A stretch of 64,000 nt of DNA from Halorientalis pallida (GTDB taxonomy: Archaea > Halobacteriota > Halobacteria > Halobacteriales > Haloarculaceae). The DNA lies in NCBI RefSeq assembly GCF_004118325.1, contig NZ_RDFA01000003.1, positions 248,001 through 312,000 on the forward strand, written 5' to 3'. Positions 24,738 to 33,109 of this stretch are shown piece by piece. The notes under the pieces are model-generated. The model was given only the letters and a program-made list of their open reading frames with translations, had not been told where the DNA came from and did no database searches. The position numbers and the translations under genes were made by a program. Numbering within the stretch: position 1 is the first letter of the stretch; the number at the start of each line of letters is the position of its first letter.

Positions 24738-24938
24738 ATGTCCGCCCGCGAGTTCCCGAGTTCGTGGACCGATCCGTCATACGTCGCGACGATCGTGATG
24801 GTGCTGGCGACTGGTTCGCTCTTCTTCTACGCGGCACTGCGGCCAGGTGAGCCGTCCCCGGAGACGGTCGGGTTCGTCGTGTTGTGGGTCTCGGCCCCCG
24901 CGACGGTGGCGTACGAACTGGCCCGGCGGCTGGGCTGA
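24738..24938 (+). CDS. small two-helix membrane protein
   Basis: A 66-residue protein with two hydrophobic helices (about 14-31 and 40-58) and a short basic C-terminus (ELARRLG). The gene starts 31 nt after the presenilin-like protease gene on the same strand and may be co-transcribed. No family is recognised. A role as protease partner or substrate is only a guess from proximity. Confidence 0.6.
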   Translation: MSAREFPSSWTDPSYVATIVMVLATGSLFFYAALRPGEPSPETVGFVVLWVSAPATVAYELARRLG

Positions 24939-24954
24939 CCGGCCCGACGACGGC

Positions 24955-25989
24955 TCACTTCCCGGTGAGCGCCTGACTGGCCGGGGCGAACTCCAGGGGC
25001 TCGCCGAGGTCACGCTCGACGGCCCGCTCGTAGAGCATGTGCGCAGCGGCGACGGTCTCGATGGCCGTCCCGCCGCTGTCGAACAGCGTGATCTCGTCGT
25101 CGCTGGTCCGGCCGGGTTCGACACCGGCGACGACTTCGCCCAGTTCCGCGTGGACGTGATCGTCGCCGACGACGCCCTCCTCACGGGCCTGGATGAACGC
25201 GCCGGCGTCGGTCTCGGTGCGAGCGCGGAGGTCGGGGACGTAGGTGGCTCGCTCGACGGTCTCGGCGTCGACTTCGCGTACGTCGGCGTCGTACTGTCCC
25301 ATCGCGGTGACGTGGGTCCCCTCCTCCAGCAGGTCGCCGTCGAACACCGGCTGTGAGGCGTTGGTCGCGGTGACGACCACGTCCGAGCCCTCGACGGCGG
25401 CCGCGCTGGATGCGACCGCGGCGACGGTGGCGTCGAGCGCGTCGTTCATCTCCGCCGCGAAGTTCTCGCGGTGTTCCTTGGTCGGGGAGTACACGTCGAT
25501 CCGGTCGAAGTCACGGACGGTAGTCGCGGCGCGAAGCTGGCCGCGGGCCTGCGCGCCACTCCCGATGATCGACAGCGTCGAGGCGTCCTCGCGGGCGAGC
25601 GCGTCGATACCGACCGCGCCGACCGCACCGGTCTTGAACGGGTTCATGCTCGCACCGTCCATGAGCGCCAGCGGCTCGCCGCTCTCGGCGTCGAACAGCG
25701 AGAGCATGAAGTGGGCGTCCTGGGCCCCGAAGCCGGCACCGTAGGTGTACGTCCCCATCGCACCCGTGTCGGGCAGGATGGCGAGATACCCGGTAAAAAA
25801 GCCCGGCGGGTCGGCGTTCGGGAGCTTGGTCCGGGGTTCGGCGGGTGCGCCCTCGCCGCGCTGGCGGTACCCCTCGCGAACCGAATCGACGTATTCGGCC
25901 GGCTCGGCGAGTCCGGCGAGTTCGTCGCTCCGCAGGAACAGTGCCTCCTTGTGTGTCGTCATGCCCGCCCGTTCGGACGACCCACTCAT
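24955..25989 (-). CDS. ornithine cyclodeaminase/mu-crystallin family (alanine dehydrogenase-like)
   Basis: A 344-residue NAD-binding enzyme. Characteristic segments: LPDTGAMGTYTYGAGFGA, LMDGASMNPFKTGAVGAVGI (substrate-binding Lys region), the Rossmann loop SIIGSGAQARGQLRAA, DVVVTATNASQPVF and ITLFDSGGTAIETVAAAHML. Members act as ornithine cyclodeaminase, archaeal alanine dehydrogenase or ketimine reductase, and the specificity cannot be decided here. The ATG at 25962 (MTTHKEALFL) is an equally plausible start giving 335 residues. Confidence 0.9.
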   Translation of the reverse strand: MSGSSERAGMTTHKEALFLRSDELAGLAEPAEYVDSVREGYRQRGEGAPAEPRTKLPNADPPGFFTGYLAILPDTGAMGTYTYGAGFGAQDAHFMLSLFDAESGEPLALMDGASMNPFKTGAVGAVGIDALAREDASTLSIIGSGAQARGQLRAATTVRDFDRIDVYSPTKEHRENFAAEMNDALDATVAAVASSAAAVEGSDVVVTATNASQPVFDGDLLEEGTHVTAMGQYDADVREVDAETVERATYVPDLRARTETDAGAFIQAREEGVVGDDHVHAELGEVVAGVEPGRTSDDEITLFDSGGTAIETVAAAHMLYERAVERDLGEPLEFAPASQALTGK

Positions 25990-26083
25990 AGGTGTGCTGG
26001 AAGGAGCGATGGGAGAACCGTGAGGACGACGAAACGCGGACCGAAGAACCGAGAACGGGAGGTCCGGGACGGAGAGAACGACT

Positions 26084-26311
26084 TCAGTCGGCGGAGAACT
26101 GCGGGCTATCCTGCGAAGCCGCCGGGGCGGTCGCCGTCACGTCGTCGACCGGAGCGTTGACGAACATCGCGTGACCGATCAGGCCGATCGCGAACAGGAG
26201 AGCGACCGGAACGGCGACCGTGAGTGTCAATCCAGCAGCGAGAAGGGCCGTGCTGATTCCTGCAACTGACACCGGAATGAGACCGAGAACGTAGTCGTAG
26301 TATCCCGTCAT
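26084..26311 (-). CDS. small two-helix membrane protein
   Basis: A 75-residue protein starting MTGYYDYVLG, with two transmembrane helices (about 8-26 and 28-48) and an Ala/Asp-rich tail. The start is supported by a TATA-like CTTATTA at 26338-26344, 27 nt upstream, giving a leaderless transcript. Families of this size and opening motif recur in haloarchaea and are uncharacterised. Confidence 0.65.
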   Translation of the reverse strand: MTGYYDYVLGLIPVSVAGISTALLAAGLTLTVAVPVALLFAIGLIGHAMFVNAPVDDVTATAPAASQDSPQFSAD

Positions 26312-26691
26312 AACTTGTACTAATACAGGACAGATGGGGTAATAAGTGTTGTCCCGTAGGCACTGCATAGTATCTGTTGTAGGCACGAGGTATTTATTCT
26401 GAAGTTCTCGAGTGATCCATACGTATCCAACGCATAACTTATGAGCCCGAAACCACAGGACAGCGGCAGGGCATCTGTCTTGGGTCGTTTATGAACGCGG
26501 TAGAATCCGAGCCCCCACTGCTTCTGATCGCGTACCAGCCCAATTTTTACTGCTGAAAATATTATTCCTTTTCGCCCCTCTTCGAGTATATACCATTATA
26601 TTGATTGATAATTTAGAGCAAGGCCTTATGAGGACGTGCGGGAAAGTTCGCATCGAGGCGGACGAGGGCGGCAACGCCGCCGAGGTCACAC
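26312..26691. other. AT-rich intergenic region with promoters and an 8-bp direct repeat
   Basis: This 380-bp gap is clearly more AT-rich than the surroundings. It contains the promoter of the small membrane protein, two copies of GTAGGCAC at 26356-26363 and 26379-26386 (23-bp period, about two helical turns), several TATA-like strings (TATTTATT near 26391, CATAACTTA near 26432, TATATACC near 26586), and the leader of the gene at 26692. Only very short reading frames occur. Confidence 0.5.
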
Positions 26692-26856
26692 ATGAGCATC
26701 CACAACACGGACACCGACGACGAAGCAGGCGACTCCCAGCAGCCACAGTGCGCCGAACTCAACATCGGCGAAGACGAGTTCGTCATCTACGACCGGGAGA
26801 ACCACCAGGCATGGATTCAGTCCAGCGTGTCGATTCCGGTCGACGAAGAGTGCTGA
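26692..26856 (+). CDS. 54-residue haloarchaeal protein (DUF7331-like)
   Basis: A short gene reading MSIHNTDTDDEAGDSQQ, then CAELNIGEDEFVIYDRENHQ, then AWIQSSVSIPVDEEC. GAGGTC at 26682-26687 is a good ribosome site 4-5 nt before the ATG. The pattern FVIYDRENHxAWIQS is, as I recall it, a conserved core of small haloarchaeal proteins of unknown function (DUF7331-like). It is soluble and very acidic at the N-terminus. The codon pattern is typical for the genome, which supports real coding. Confidence 0.75.
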   Translation: MSIHNTDTDDEAGDSQQPQCAELNIGEDEFVIYDRENHQAWIQSSVSIPVDEEC

Positions 26857-26982
26857 GGCCGACCGTAGGGGGAAGGCCCGTACACACGTTTCTCTCGATA
26901 CCGTGAGCGGCGGCCGGGCGTGACCAGTGGCCGAATCGGGCAATCGACGCGTTGAAGCGGATCAACGTCGAACCCGTGTCGC

Positions 26983-28272
26983 GTGAACAGTAACGACCGA
27001 TCGATCGTCGGTCTCGTGACGGTCGCTCACGCGATGGTCCACACCTACGAGCTATCGATCCCGGTTTTGATCCCCATCTGGCTCACCGAGTTCTCGGTCA
27101 TCGACGTCGGCCTCGCACAGTTCCCGGTCAACGAGGCGACGATCGGCGCACTCGTGACCGTCGGGTTCGCGCTGTTCGGCCTCGGCGCACTCCCGAGCGG
27201 CGTCCTCGTCGACCGTATCGACGCCCGCGTCCTCATCACGGGCTGTCTGGTCGGGATGGGCGCGTCGTTCCTCCTGCTGGCCATCTCGCCGACGCCGGCA
27301 GTGATCGGCCTGGCGATGGCCGTCTGGGGCGTCGCCGCCAGCGTCTATCACCCCTCCGGCCTCTCGCTCATCAGCCGCGGCGTCGAACAGCGCGGCAGCG
27401 CCTTCGCCTACCACGGGATGGCCGGTAACCTCGGGATCGCCGTCGGTCCGCTCCTGACGATCCTCCTGCTCCTCGCGTTCGACTGGCGCGTCGTCGTCGC
27501 CGTCCTGGCCTTGCCCGCCGCGTTCGCCGCTCTCTACGCCTTCCGGGCGGACATCGACGAGCGCGCGGCCGTGGCGGCCGCCGACGGCGGTGCCGACCAC
27601 GGCGACGGCCGCGCCGGGGGCGGCGTCGACTCCCTCGGCGACTTCCTCGCCCAGTCGCGGCACCTGTTCGCTGGCGCCTTCGTCGTCGTCTTCGCCGTGA
27701 CGCTCTGTTCGGGGCTGTACTACCGGGGCGTGCTGACCTTCCTGCCGGAACTGCTGGACAACCTGCAGATCGCCGCGCTCGCTCCGGTGGAGTTCGGCGG
27801 TCGCACCCTCCAACCCAGCCGCTACGTCTACGTCGGCCTCCTGATGGTCGGCGTCGGCGGGCAGTTCGTCGCCGGGAAGCTCACCGACCGCGGTCGTCCG
27901 GAGATCGGTATTCTCGCCGGCTTCGTCGCGTTAGCCGTCGTCACCGTGCTCTTCCTGCCCGCGGCCGCGCTCGGCCTGCCGGCCCTGCTGGTCGTCTCGG
28001 CACTACTGGGCCTTTTTCTGTTTTTCATCCAGCCGTTCTACCAGGCCAGCGTCGCGGAGTACACCCCGGCCGGAACTCGAGGCCTCTCCTACGGATTCAC
28101 CTACCTCGGCGTGTTCGGCGTGGGTGCGCTGGGTGCGACGCTGGCCGGGACGATGCTGACCTTCTTCGCCCCCCAGCAGTTGTTCCTCGTCCTCGCGGGC
28201 CTGGCGGTCCTCGCCGCCGGCCTCGGGGCCTACCTCGTCACGCGGGCGCCGTCGACTGCCGCCGGGACGTGA
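26983..28272 (+). CDS. major facilitator superfamily transporter
   Basis: A 429-residue MFS permease from a GTG start, with 12 predicted helices and a Gly/Asp/Ala-rich central loop (about 190-215). It has the loop-2 motif GVLVDRIDARVLI, and GVAASVYHPSGLSLIS, which resembles the fosmidomycin-resistance/Fsr subgroup. The substrate is unknown; drug or organic-anion efflux is possible. Its 3' end overlaps the convergent DUF3054 gene by 35 bp. Confidence 0.88.
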   Translation: MNSNDRSIVGLVTVAHAMVHTYELSIPVLIPIWLTEFSVIDVGLAQFPVNEATIGALVTVGFALFGLGALPSGVLVDRIDARVLITGCLVGMGASFLLLAISPTPAVIGLAMAVWGVAASVYHPSGLSLISRGVEQRGSAFAYHGMAGNLGIAVGPLLTILLLLAFDWRVVVAVLALPAAFAALYAFRADIDERAAVAAADGGADHGDGRAGGGVDSLGDFLAQSRHLFAGAFVVVFAVTLCSGLYYRGVLTFLPELLDNLQIAALAPVEFGGRTLQPSRYVYVGLLMVGVGGQFVAGKLTDRGRPEIGILAGFVALAVVTVLFLPAAALGLPALLVVSALLGLFLFFIQPFYQASVAEYTPAGTRGLSYGFTYLGVFGVGALGATLAGTMLTFFAPQQLFLVLAGLAVLAAGLGAYLVTRAPSTAAGT

Positions 28273-28672
28273 CGAGGGCGAAGGTCAACCGCCAGGTCAG
28301 AAGCAGGACGCCGCCGACGAGGAACGCGACGATCCCGAACGTCAGCGCCGCGTTGCCCGGGAAGATCGCCGTCGAGCGCAGGCCCTGGGCCACCACGTCG
28401 GCACCGAGCCACGCGCCCACGACGAGTGCCGTCGAGCGCGTCAGATCGCGCCGGTAGTCCGCCGCGTACACGCCCACTGGAATCGCGACGGCCAGCCACC
28501 CGAGTAGGAACTGCGCGTACGTTCCGAGGACCCGCACGGAGAGCAGCGGGTAGTCGTGACTGATCTCACCCATCACGATGAACACGGCGATGGCCAGCAG
28601 GTCGCCGGCGAGAACGAGCCCCGTCGTGGCGGTCGGATCGACACGACTCCGGACCCAGTCGAGCGCGGTCAT
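28238..28672 (-). CDS. DUF3054 family membrane protein
   Basis: A 144-residue protein with four transmembrane helices. LVLAGDLLAIAVFIVMGEIS and SHDYPLL near the N-terminus, DLTRSTALVVGAWLGADVVA in the middle and TFGIVAFLVGGVLLLTWRL near the end match DUF3054. The function is unknown; the conserved Asp/Glu/His in helix 1 and its loop are notable. Start ATG at 28672. Confidence 0.82.
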   Translation of the reverse strand: MTALDWVRSRVDPTATTGLVLAGDLLAIAVFIVMGEISHDYPLLSVRVLGTYAQFLLGWLAVAIPVGVYAADYRRDLTRSTALVVGAWLGADVVAQGLRSTAIFPGNAALTFGIVAFLVGGVLLLTWRLTFALVTSRRQSTAPA

Positions 28673-28719
28673 GCCCCGGCGTTCGGTCCGGGCGGACTTG
28701 TGTGTCCCGACTTCGACCC

Positions 28720-29301
28720 TCAGAACCGTTTGACGCCGACGACGGTGTACTCGAACCCGGTCCGGGGGATCGACGCCGAGAGGCCCACCGCTCGAACCAT
28801 CGCGGCCAGGTCGCCCGCAGTGAAAAACTGCGAATCGAACCCGAACGCGTGCTCCGCGGTGACCAGGCCCCGCCCCAGGACCGTCGTGGGATCGAACTCC
28901 AGACAGACCAGCACGCCCCCGGGTCTGAGGACGCGGGCCGCCTCCCCGAGGACGGCCCGAGGGGTGGCCATGTGGTGCAGTGCGTCGAGGATCAACACGG
29001 CGTCGACCGACTCGTCGCCGACGGGGAGACGACTGGCGTCCCCGCGAACCCCGGCGACGCCGTGGTCACGAGCCTCCGCGAGCATCCCCGGCGCGGCGTC
29101 GACGACGACGCCCGTCGGCACGTTCAGCGCGCGGACGCCCTGTCCCGTGCCGCCACCGACGTCGAGGACCCGCTCTACGTCGCGGTCGGCCATCGCCAGC
29201 GCGGGCGCGAGTTTCTTCCGGCGAGTCGCCGGCTTCAGATCGTACAGCCGCGCGATCCGGTCGAAGATCGCCACGTCGCCGGTACGGGTGTCGGACGCCA
29301 T
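28720..29301 (-). CDS. class I SAM-dependent methyltransferase (UbiE/COQ5-like)
   Basis: A 193-residue enzyme. Motif I VLDVGGGTGQGV (about 45-56), acidic motif VVVDAAPGMLAEA, RGDASRLPV and the post-motif ILDALHHMATPRAVL followed by RVLRPGGVLVCLE define a UbiE-type methyltransferase. Substrate unknown; quinone or small-molecule methylation is possible. It is divergent from a GNAT gene; a perfect 12-bp palindrome GTCGGGCCCGAC lies between them at 29311-29322. Confidence 0.88.
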   Translation of the reverse strand: MASDTRTGDVAIFDRIARLYDLKPATRRKKLAPALAMADRDVERVLDVGGGTGQGVRALNVPTGVVVDAAPGMLAEARDHGVAGVRGDASRLPVGDESVDAVLILDALHHMATPRAVLGEAARVLRPGGVLVCLEFDPTTVLGRGLVTAEHAFGFDSQFFTAGDLAAMVRAVGLSASIPRTGFEYTVVGVKRF

Positions 29302-29373
29302 ACCAGGACCGTCGGGCCCGACCCCCTCAGTCGTTCCCCCGAACTAAAGCGGGTGCCGCCCGTTGGAGCAGTC

Positions 29374-29913
29374 ATGGAGTACGCGTTGCTGGGGTGGCCC
29401 CCGGACGGGCCGACCTTCCGGCTGGACTACCGACAGTTCAGCTACGCCGGGAAGTTCGTCATGTCGGCGACCGGCAAGGCGGTGGTCCGGGACGACGACG
29501 AGACCGTCGCCGCCGTCGCGTTCAACGAGGACCGCACCGACGCCGACACCCTCTGGTTGCGCTACGTCACCGTCCGCGAGGACCGCCGCGGTGAGGGGAT
29601 CGGCCCGCGACTCTGCCGGTTCGCCGCCGAACACGCCCGCGATCGCGGGTACGACCGGATACAGATCGCTGTCAACAACCCCTTCGCGTTCGAGGCGCTG
29701 TCGAAAGCCGGCTTCGCCTTCACCGGCGACGAGACCGGTATCGCCGAACTCGTCATGACCTGTCCCGGCGAGCGGACCCGGGAGTCCTACCAGGCCGGGC
29801 TCGACGTGTACCGCGAGCGGGACCTCTCGGATGCGGAACGGGTGTTCCTGCGCGAGCGCGAGGGGAGTGACCCGCCGGCGACGATTCCGTTGGTCCCCGC
29901 CGACGACGCCTGA
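29374..29913 (+). CDS. GNAT family N-acetyltransferase
   Basis: A 179-residue acetyltransferase. The acetyl-CoA-binding motif A is VTVREDRRGEGIGPRLCRFA (about 68-87), followed by IQIAVNNPFAFEALSKAGFA, the usual motif B. A C-terminal extension of about 45 residues follows the core. The start at 29374 is chosen over longer frames because an AACTAAAG element lies about 30 nt upstream. Target unknown (protein N-terminus, antibiotic or metabolite). Confidence 0.85.
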   Translation: MEYALLGWPPDGPTFRLDYRQFSYAGKFVMSATGKAVVRDDDETVAAVAFNEDRTDADTLWLRYVTVREDRRGEGIGPRLCRFAAEHARDRGYDRIQIAVNNPFAFEALSKAGFAFTGDETGIAELVMTCPGERTRESYQAGLDVYRERDLSDAERVFLREREGSDPPATIPLVPADDA

Positions 29914-29958
29914 TCCGGGTCGGGAGATTCAAGCGGTGGCCGCCGCTACCACGGGGTA

Positions 29959-30939
29959 ATGGGAAACGCAGATCTGCGCGATCTCGCGGTCATCGATACC
30001 GTCGCCTACGACGATCTCGCGGGATCGGTCGTCGCCGTCGACGCCCACAACTGGCTGTACCGCTATCTGACGACGACGGTGAAGTTCACCCGTGACTCGG
30101 CGTACACCACCGCCGACGGCGAGGAGGTCGCCAACCTCATCGGCGTCGTGCAGGGCCTCCCGAAGTTCCTCGAACACGACGTGACGCCCGTCTTCGTCTT
30201 CGACGGCGGGGTGACGGATCTCAAAGAGGACGAAGTGCAGAAGCGCCGCGAACAGCGCGAGAGGTACGAGGAACAGCTGGAGCAAGCCCGCGAGGAGGGC
30301 GATTCCGTCGAGGTCGCCAAGCTGGAGTCTCGCACCCAGCGGCTCACCGACACCATCGTCGACACGACCCGGGAACTGCTGGCTCTGCTCGACGTTCCCG
30401 TCGTCGACGCCCCCGCCGAGGGCGAGGCCCAGGCCGCCCGGATGGCGCGCTCTGGAACCGTGGACTACGCGGGCACCGAGGACTACGACGCCCTCCTCTT
30501 TGGCTCGCCGATGACCCTCCGGCAACTCACCTCGAAGGGCGACCCCGAGTGTATGGACCTCGACGCGACCCTCGACGAACACGACCTCACCTGGGAGCAA
30601 CTGGTCGACGTGGGCATCCTCTGTGGGACCGACTTCAACGAGGGCGTCACCGGCATCGGCCCCAAGACGGCGGTGAAGACGGTCCGGGAACACGGCGACA
30701 TCTGGGGCGTCTTCGAGGCCCGCGACGTGTACGTCGAGAACGTCGACCGCATCAGGAGTCTCTTCCTCGATCCGCCCGTGACCGACGACGTGGCGTTCGA
30801 CGCCGGGATCGAACCGGACGTCGACGCGGCGAAGGCGTTCGTCGTCGAGGAGTGGGGTGTCGCGGCCGACGAGGTCGAGCGCGGCTTCGAGCGGATCGCG
30901 GAGGCGACGGTCCAGACCGGGCTCGATCGGTGGACGTGA
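29959..30939 (+). CDS. fen: flap structure-specific endonuclease FEN-1
   Basis: A 326-residue 5'-flap nuclease. Metal ligands lie in [40 protein letters not shown] and [12 protein letters not shown]; the helix-hairpin-helix is [18 protein letters not shown]. The last residues QTGLDRWT fit a PCNA-interacting peptide. It removes Okazaki-fragment flaps and acts in base-excision repair. Full length for the archaeal family. Confidence 0.95.
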   Translation: MGNADLRDLAVIDTVAYDDLAGSVVAVDAHNWLYRYLTTTVKFTRDSAYTTADGEEVANLIGVVQGLPKFLEHDVTPVFVFDGGVTDLKEDEVQKRREQRERYEEQLEQAREEGDSVEVAKLESRTQRLTDTIVDTTRELLALLDVPVVDAPAEGEAQAARMARSGTVDYAGTEDYDALLFGSPMTLRQLTSKGDPECMDLDATLDEHDLTWEQLVDVGILCGTDFNEGVTGIGPKTAVKTVREHGDIWGVFEARDVYVENVDRIRSLFLDPPVTDDVAFDAGIEPDVDAAKAFVVEEWGVAADEVERGFERIAEATVQTGLDRWT

Positions 30940-30998
30940 CCGGCAGCAGTGTGTCGGGTTCCGGAACGTTTTCGGGTGCGCCGCCGAACTGACGGGGT

Positions 30999-31460
30999 AT
31001 GAACGCCCTCCAGTCGCGCGTCCGAGTGCGTTGGGGTATCGTCGCCCTCGTCGTCGTGGCGATTCTGGGCGCAATCGTCTATGCGATAGACCGGTTCGTC
31101 CTCGGATTCTCGCCGTTGCTCGGGCCGGGCGTCGCGGTGGCTCTCGCCACCCTCGAGGTGGTGTACATCCAGGCGCTGTACCGCAGTTGGGGTTACCGGC
31201 TCGACGACGACGCGCTGGAACTGGAACGCGGCGTCGTCACGAAGGTCGAGACGGCCGTGCCGTACGTCCGGGTCCAGCACGTCGACACCCAGCGCGGCCC
31301 GCTGGACCGTCTGCTCGGCCTCGGTCAGGTCGTCGTCTACACGGCCGGCTCCAGAGGTGCCGACGTGACGATTCCCGGCCTGAAGCCCGACCAGGCCCGC
31401 GAGCTTCGCAACCGGCTCCGGGACCTGGCCATCGAGAGCGAACCGGAGGACGCAGTATGA
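30999..31460 (+). CDS. YdbS-like bacterial PH domain membrane protein
   Basis: A 153-residue protein with two N-terminal membrane helices (about 10-30 and 35-55) followed by a bPH2/DUF304 domain (YRLDDDALELERGVVTKVET, VPYVRVQHVDTQRGPLDRLL, LGQVVVYTAG). It overlaps the next gene by ATGA. YdbS/YdbT pairs are membrane proteins; in Bacillus they are linked to resistance against an antimicrobial peptide. The archaeal role is unknown. Confidence 0.85.
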   Translation: MNALQSRVRVRWGIVALVVVAILGAIVYAIDRFVLGFSPLLGPGVAVALATLEVVYIQALYRSWGYRLDDDALELERGVVTKVETAVPYVRVQHVDTQRGPLDRLLGLGQVVVYTAGSRGADVTIPGLKPDQARELRNRLRDLAIESEPEDAV

Positions 31461-33046
31461 AACTCCACCCGCTGAGTGCGGTCACGCGCAGCCTCCAGCG
31501 GGGACTGGTCGCCGCCTCGTTCGCGTTCTTCGTGACCGCGATCGGACAGGTGGCGGCCCCGGAACTGCTGGGTTCGTTCGGCCTGATCGCCGGACTGTTC
31601 GTCCTCCTGTTCGCCGTCGGCGTCGCGTACGGCGTCGCCTACTACTACCGCTTCGAGTACACGCTCACGCCGGACACCTTCGACGTGTACTCGGGTGTGA
31701 TCGGCCGGCAGGAACGCGAGATTCCCTACCGACGCATCCAGAACGTCGACGTGACCGAGAGCCTCTTCCACCGGATCGTCGGCGTCGCCATCGTCCAGAT
31801 CGAGACTGCGGGTGGCTCCCAGACCGAAGCGACGCTGAACTTCGTCGCCGCCGACGAGGCCCGCCGGCTCCAGCGCGAGATTCGCGACCGCAGGGCACGC
31901 GCCCGCGAAGAAGCCGCCGAAGCCGAAACCGCCGAGACATCCGAGGAGGCGACGGTCGAGGCGACCGCCCCGTCCGAGACCCGCCACGCCGACCCCGAGG
32001 CGGTCGCGGACCGCCTCTCCCGTGAGGGTGACCTCCAGCCCGAGGCGACGCTGTTCGAGCTCGGGTCGGCGGAGCTGCTCGTCCTCGCGCTCACCTCCTT
32101 CCAGCTCGCATCCGTCGCCTTCCTCCTCTTTGGCTTTCCCATCGTGGAGGACCTCCTCGTCGGCCTGTTCGCGAGCGTCACGGGGATCGAGGCGCCGGTC
32201 GACGCGCTGACTGGGACGCCGGATCTGGCGATCCTGGTCGGCCTGCTCGCCGTCGCGTTCGGTGTCGTGACGATGTGGGCGGTCAGCAGCGTCGTCACGT
32301 TCCTGCAGTACTACGGGTTCACGCTCGGCCGGCAGGGCGAGGATCTGGTGTACGAGCGGGGCCTGCTCCAGCGCTACAGCGGGTCGATCCCGACCGACAA
32401 GATTCAGACCCTGACGATCCAGGAGAACGTCCTGATGCGCGCGCTGGGTTACGCCGGATTCACCGTCGAGACCGCCGGCTACAGCCCCGGTCAGAGCGAG
32501 CAGGGGCCCCAGTCCGCGATTCCGCTGGCCGACCGGGAGCGCACGCTCGCGCTGGCGCGGGAACTCGAACCGTTCGACGAGTTGTCCTTCACCCGCTCGC
32601 CGCGACGGGCGCGCCGACGCTACGCGGTTCGGTACGGGCTGGTCGTCCTCGGCTTGACGGCGCTGACGTTCGGGCTCTCCGTCGCCGTCCCCGCGTTCGG
32701 TCTCTGGTATCTGCCGCTCGTTCTGTTGGTGGGTGTGCCGCCGGCCGCCCACCTGAAGTGGAAACACCGCGGCTACTGCGTGGGCGAGGATCACTTCGTC
32801 GTCCGGGACGGCTTCTGGACACGGAAGACACGGATCGTCCCCTACTACCGGCTCCAGACGGTGATCCGCCAGCGGACCGTCTTCCAGCGCCGACTCGACC
32901 TGGCCCACCTGACTGCCGACACCGCCACCGCGTCGCTACTGGGCCGGCAGGACGCCACCGCCTACGACATCGAGGCCGACGCGGCGAGCGATCTCTACGA
33001 ACTCAACCGCGACCGGTTGCAGGCGAGTCTCCACGGTGGCGACTGA
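31457..33046 (+). CDS. YdbT-like protein with repeated bacterial PH domains
   Basis: A 529-residue membrane protein with three bPH2 domains. Each is marked by a line such as IPYRRIQNVDVTESLFHRIV (about 90-109), IPTDKIQTLTIQENVLMRAL, and VPYYRLQTVIRQRTVFQRRL, and each is preceded by a pair of membrane helices. An acidic Ala/Glu/Thr-rich linker follows the first domain (about 150-185). It is translationally coupled to the YdbS-like gene, so the two likely form one membrane complex. Confidence 0.87.
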   Translation: MKLHPLSAVTRSLQRGLVAASFAFFVTAIGQVAAPELLGSFGLIAGLFVLLFAVGVAYGVAYYYRFEYTLTPDTFDVYSGVIGRQEREIPYRRIQNVDVTESLFHRIVGVAIVQIETAGGSQTEATLNFVAADEARRLQREIRDRRARAREEAAEAETAETSEEATVEATAPSETRHADPEAVADRLSREGDLQPEATLFELGSAELLVLALTSFQLASVAFLLFGFPIVEDLLVGLFASVTGIEAPVDALTGTPDLAILVGLLAVAFGVVTMWAVSSVVTFLQYYGFTLGRQGEDLVYERGLLQRYSGSIPTDKIQTLTIQENVLMRALGYAGFTVETAGYSPGQSEQGPQSAIPLADRERTLALARELEPFDELSFTRSPRRARRRYAVRYGLVVLGLTALTFGLSVAVPAFGLWYLPLVLLVGVPPAAHLKWKHRGYCVGEDHFVVRDGFWTRKTRIVPYYRLQTVIRQRTVFQRRLDLAHLTADTATASLLGRQDATAYDIEADAASDLYELNRDRLQASLHGGD

Positions 33047-33109
33047 CGGGCGGTGCTCGGTCCGGACCGTGTGCTTTTAGGACCGTTCCGGACGGAGAGT
33101 CGGACGATC

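Noticed and set aside
26440-26555. Two very short frames (17 and 21 codons) in the AT-rich gap
   Set aside because: Too short to judge, no ribosome site, and atypical codon use. A TATA-like string nearby is not enough.
29311-29322. 12-bp palindrome GTCGGGCCCGAC between the methyltransferase and GNAT genes
   Set aside because: Noted with the methyltransferase. In GC-rich spacer DNA, a 12-bp GC palindrome with no clear promoter relation is weak evidence.
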